DNA of 41,311 nt, from NCBI GenBank assembly GCA_013003245.1, contig JABDJX010000248.1, forward strand, positions 1-41,311. Direction: 5' to 3'. The position numbers and the translations under genes were made by a program. Positions 40,825-41,311 of the stretch are shown here, one piece after another; within the stretch, counting starts at the first letter, position 1, and each line of letters opens with the position of its first letter. The notes under the pieces were generated by a model. The model searched no databases, was not told the DNA's origin, and worked only from the letters and a program-made list of their open reading frames with translations. Source of the stretch: Silicimonas sp. (lineage in GTDB: Bacteria > Pseudomonadota > Alphaproteobacteria > Rhodobacterales > Rhodobacteraceae).

Positions 40825-40853
40825 ATTCGGGCGACGCCGTCAGGCGGCGCAAA

Positions 40854-40884
40854 TCAAAAAAGGGCCACCACAGCTGGCGGCCCT
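40854..40884 (-). terminator. Rho-independent terminator of the right-edge gene
   Basis: A 10-bp stem with one A-C mismatch (40861-40870 with 40875-40884), GC-rich at its base, is followed on the minus strand by TTTTTTGATTT. It lies 12 bp after the stop of the VWA-domain gene. Confidence 0.82.
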
Positions 40885-40896
40885 TCGACAAAATCC

Positions 40897-41311
40897 TCAG
40901 CGTGACAGACTTTCCGCCAGACGCATCAACGTGATGGCCTCTGCACGGTACCCAAAGGCGTCCGCGCCCTTTGCCTCGGTTGCCAAGCCGATAGCCTCTG
41001 ACCAGCCCCAGGCTCCAAGATAATCACTGTCACGCAGCAACTGTCCAAAGCCCGCCATGGCAATCGAGAACCGCACATCGTCGCTCACAGTACCTTGCCC
41101 TGCGCGGATCGGCTCTTCAATCAGGATGCTGGCGCTTTCGCCGGGCTTCTTATAGCGCAGTTTGAAGAATCCCAGTTCATCAGACGTCGCGGGCTGCTGA
41201 ACGTCGTCTGTGGCCTCCGAGTACCGCAGCGGCCCATTGCGGATCGCGTCAGACCCAACCGGGGTCACCTCATAAATCGCCGTCACCCGGTGGCCAGCCC
41301 CGATATCGCCC
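40897..41311 (-). CDS. C-terminal part of a von Willebrand factor A-domain protein (YfbK-like)
   Basis: The final 137 residues of a larger protein whose start lies beyond the right edge; the frame stays open to the last base. GAGHRVTAIYEV, then FFKLRYKKPGES, and the late AGFGQLLRDSDYLGAWGWSEAIGLA match the DUF3520 C-terminal domain of YfbK-like VWA proteins as I recall them. These are usually periplasmic or membrane-attached proteins of unclear role. An intrinsic terminator follows. Confidence 0.82.
   Translation of the reverse strand, partial: GDIGAGHRVTAIYEVTPVGSDAIRNGPLRYSEATDDVQQPATSDELGFFKLRYKKPGESASILIEEPIRAGQGTVSDDVRFSIAMAGFGQLLRDSDYLGAWGWSEAIGLATEAKGADAFGYRAEAITLMRLAESLSR

Overview
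The window is chromosomal DNA of an alphaproteobacterium, most likely a marine Roseobacter-group member (Rhodobacterales). The evidence is moderate-to-high GC, dense ATGA-coupled operons, many periplasmic-binding-protein transporters, a FYDLN/TIGR02300-type acidic protein, the linked psd-pssA phospholipid genes and a complete sulfonate (DHPS) gene set. I cannot name a genus. I see no phage, IS element, integrase, rRNA or CRISPR array.

Layout. (1) 1-4290: a TRAP transporter (dctM partial, dctQ, an unknown gene, dctP) with a DadA-like D-amino-acid dehydrogenase and a divergent Asp/Glu-type racemase, apparently for uptake and oxidation of a D-amino acid or related compound. (2) 4302-5625: a paired-dyad regulatory region, an orphan TTG-start polytopic membrane protein and its terminator. 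(3) 5707-9592: a polyamine-type ABC importer (binding protein, ATPase, two permeases). (4) 9600-11034: two small unknown genes and an SGNH esterase in a more AT-rich stretch. (5) 11031-24299: a sulfonate region. A MarR regulator faces a LivJ-type binding protein; LivHMGF-type transport genes follow, interrupted by a GNAT gene on the other strand. The opposite-strand operon hpsN-hpsO-hpsP-comD-comE-slcD is controlled by a divergent LacI regulator with tandem operators, and a cupin and an SDR lie beyond it. (6) 24451-30646: a RidA protein and a BMP-type nucleoside/base ABC importer with a CodA-like deaminase. (7) 30840-33579: tRNA-Ala(GGC), FYDLN protein, SprT-like protease, pssA and psd. (8) 33692-41311: a GntR regulator, an MFS carrier, a five-gene housekeeping operon (AEC carrier, S-formylglutathione hydrolase, DUF188, HAD, alpha/beta hydrolase), a phytanoyl-CoA dioxygenase-family protein and the C-terminus of a VWA-domain protein.

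How the genes fit together. The clearest pathway is for 2,3-dihydroxypropane-1-sulfonate (DHPS). HpsO/HpsP interconvert enantiomers at C2, HpsN (a histidinol-dehydrogenase homologue) oxidises (R)-DHPS to (R)-sulfolactate, an FMN hydroxyacid dehydrogenase gives sulfopyruvate, and ComDE decarboxylates it to sulfoacetaldehyde. The enzyme that would release sulfite (Xsc) and the known TRAP-type DHPS importer are not in the window. Instead a LivJHMGF-type ABC importer sits beside the operon and is a candidate sulfonate carrier. The most unusual structural features are the noncontiguous operon around the GNAT gene, the tandem LacI operators, hairpins behind two binding-protein genes, and three convergent gene pairs whose stop codons interlock in the same 4-bp word.
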